Source: Woeseia sp.
GTDB taxonomy: Bacteria > Pseudomonadota > Gammaproteobacteria > Steroidobacterales > Woeseiaceae
Length of the DNA stretch: 6,417 bases
Direction of reading: 5' to 3'
NCBI GenBank assembly: GCA_018701055.1
Contig: JABIUH010000007.1
Location: 1-6,417, forward strand
Shown here: in pieces, positions 5,892 to 6,417 of the stretch
Layout: each line of letters starts with the position of its first letter
How positions within the stretch are numbered: the first letter of the stretch is position 1
The notes under the pieces: generated by a model
Database searches by the model: none
Told to the model about the DNA's origin: nothing
What the model saw: the letters and a program-made list of their open reading frames with translations, nothing else
Position numbers and translations under genes: made by a program

Positions 5892-6417
5892 GAGTCAATT
5901 GCCTAAGGGTTATCCTCTAGACCTGCCGTCCTGGCAGGCGCTTGAAAGTCACTACGCCAATGACATGCAGTCGAATTCAATTGCGGATTTGTTCAAAACA
6001 AATGCGCAACGTTTCGACGATTATTCGCTTGAAGCGGGCGACCTGTTTCTCGATTACTCAAAGAATGTTATTGATTCGAACACGCGTGAACATTTGGTCA
6101 CACTTGCGATAGAGGCAGGTGTTCCAGAATCAATCAATGCGATGTTCTCAGGCGAGAAGATCAATAACACGGAAGATCGTTCAGTACTACACGTTGCATT
6201 GCGTTCGAAAATGTCGGATCAACTCGCACTTGATATGCCTGGCGTAGATGAAATTTGGTCCACCCTTGAAGAGATGACGAAGTTCGTCAATGCCGTCCAA
6301 CAAGGCCAGATCGTGGGTTCTACGGGGCGGCGATTGACTGAGATAGTGAACATCGGCATCGGCGGTTCCGATCTTGGTCCGGTCATGGCCGCCCGCGCAT
6401 TACGGCACTACTGGCAA
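5884..6417 (+). CDS. pgi: Glucose-6-phosphate isomerase (N-terminal part, runs off the window)
   Basis: Interconverts glucose-6-phosphate and fructose-6-phosphate in the cytoplasm. The open frame yields 178 residues, about a third of the usual 550. It resembles E. coli Pgi throughout: SWQALESHY (16-24), IADLF (33-37), LDYSKN (56-61), MFSGEKINNTEDRSVLHVAL (87-106), G-S-T-G (145-148) and the phosphate-binding NIGIGGSDLGP (156-166). The start is probably GTG 5884, overlapping the epimerase stop by 8 bp; TTG 5899 is the alternative, and a TAG at 5875 rules out anything further upstream. No strong Shine-Dalgarno is seen, so coupling to the epimerase is likely. pgi within polysaccharide clusters is known, for example in Acinetobacter K loci, where it supplies precursors for UDP-sugars. 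The downstream substrate-binding and catalytic residues are outside the window. Confidence 0.93.
   Translation, partial: MSESQLPKGYPLDLPSWQALESHYANDMQSNSIADLFKTNAQRFDDYSLEAGDLFLDYSKNVIDSNTREHLVTLAIEAGVPESINAMFSGEKINNTEDRSVLHVALRSKMSDQLALDMPGVDEIWSTLEEMTKFVNAVQQGQIVGSTGRRLTEIVNIGIGGSDLGPVMAARALRHYWQ

Noticed and set aside
5922..5938. Hairpin CCTGCC / GGCAGG at the start of pgi as a regulatory element
   Set aside because: A 6-bp stem inside coding sequence is easily due to chance and there is no attenuator or T-run next to it.

Overview
The window looks like chromosomal DNA of a gammaproteobacterium with moderate GC content. The main clue is the order methyltransferase (YafS-like), rnhA, dnaQ, a neighbourhood also known from Escherichia coli as yafS-rnhA-dnaQ, although in E. 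coli rnhA and dnaQ are divergent. Here all three are on the plus strand and packed tightly. I cannot name the genus.

Region 1 (1-1481) is a replication and repair block. It holds the C-terminal end of a class I SAM-dependent methyltransferase, then rnhA (RNase HI), which starts at TTG inside the methyltransferase gene. dnaQ (proofreading subunit of DNA polymerase III) follows and begins 3 bases after the rnhA stop, in the same reading frame. A hairpin followed by a T-rich run at 1632-1665 probably ends this transcript.

Region 2 (1710-3068) is a membrane permease of the SLC13/ArsB/NhaD ion-transporter type. It is full length in content but interrupted by an in-frame TAA at 2658-2660. A second in-frame TAA lies at codon 3 if the best-placed ATG (1710) was once the start. 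The gene is most simply a recent pseudogene, or a split gene whose second half could restart at 2676.

Region 3 (3069-3566) is non-coding and rich in repeats. It contains a perfect 11-bp-arm palindrome, a textbook Rho-independent terminator, a short tandem array of about 16-bp units, and an imperfect palindromic element of about 106 bp that looks like a dispersed REP/MITE-type repeat.

Region 4 (3567-6417) is the start of a nucleotide-sugar operon for surface polysaccharide: tviB-type UDP-HexNAc 6-dehydrogenase, a UDP-glucuronate 4-epimerase-type enzyme, and the first third of pgi (glucose-6-phosphate isomerase), which overlaps the epimerase by 8 bp. Together they suggest supply of uronic acid sugars (UDP-GlcNAcA/UDP-GalNAcA or UDP-GlcA/UDP-GalA) for a capsule, O-antigen or exopolysaccharide, with pgi linking the pathway to fructose-6-phosphate. 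I found no convincing novel defence or mobile system. The most unusual signals are the doubly interrupted permease, the same-frame rnhA/dnaQ junction and the repeat cluster at the boundary of the polysaccharide genes.
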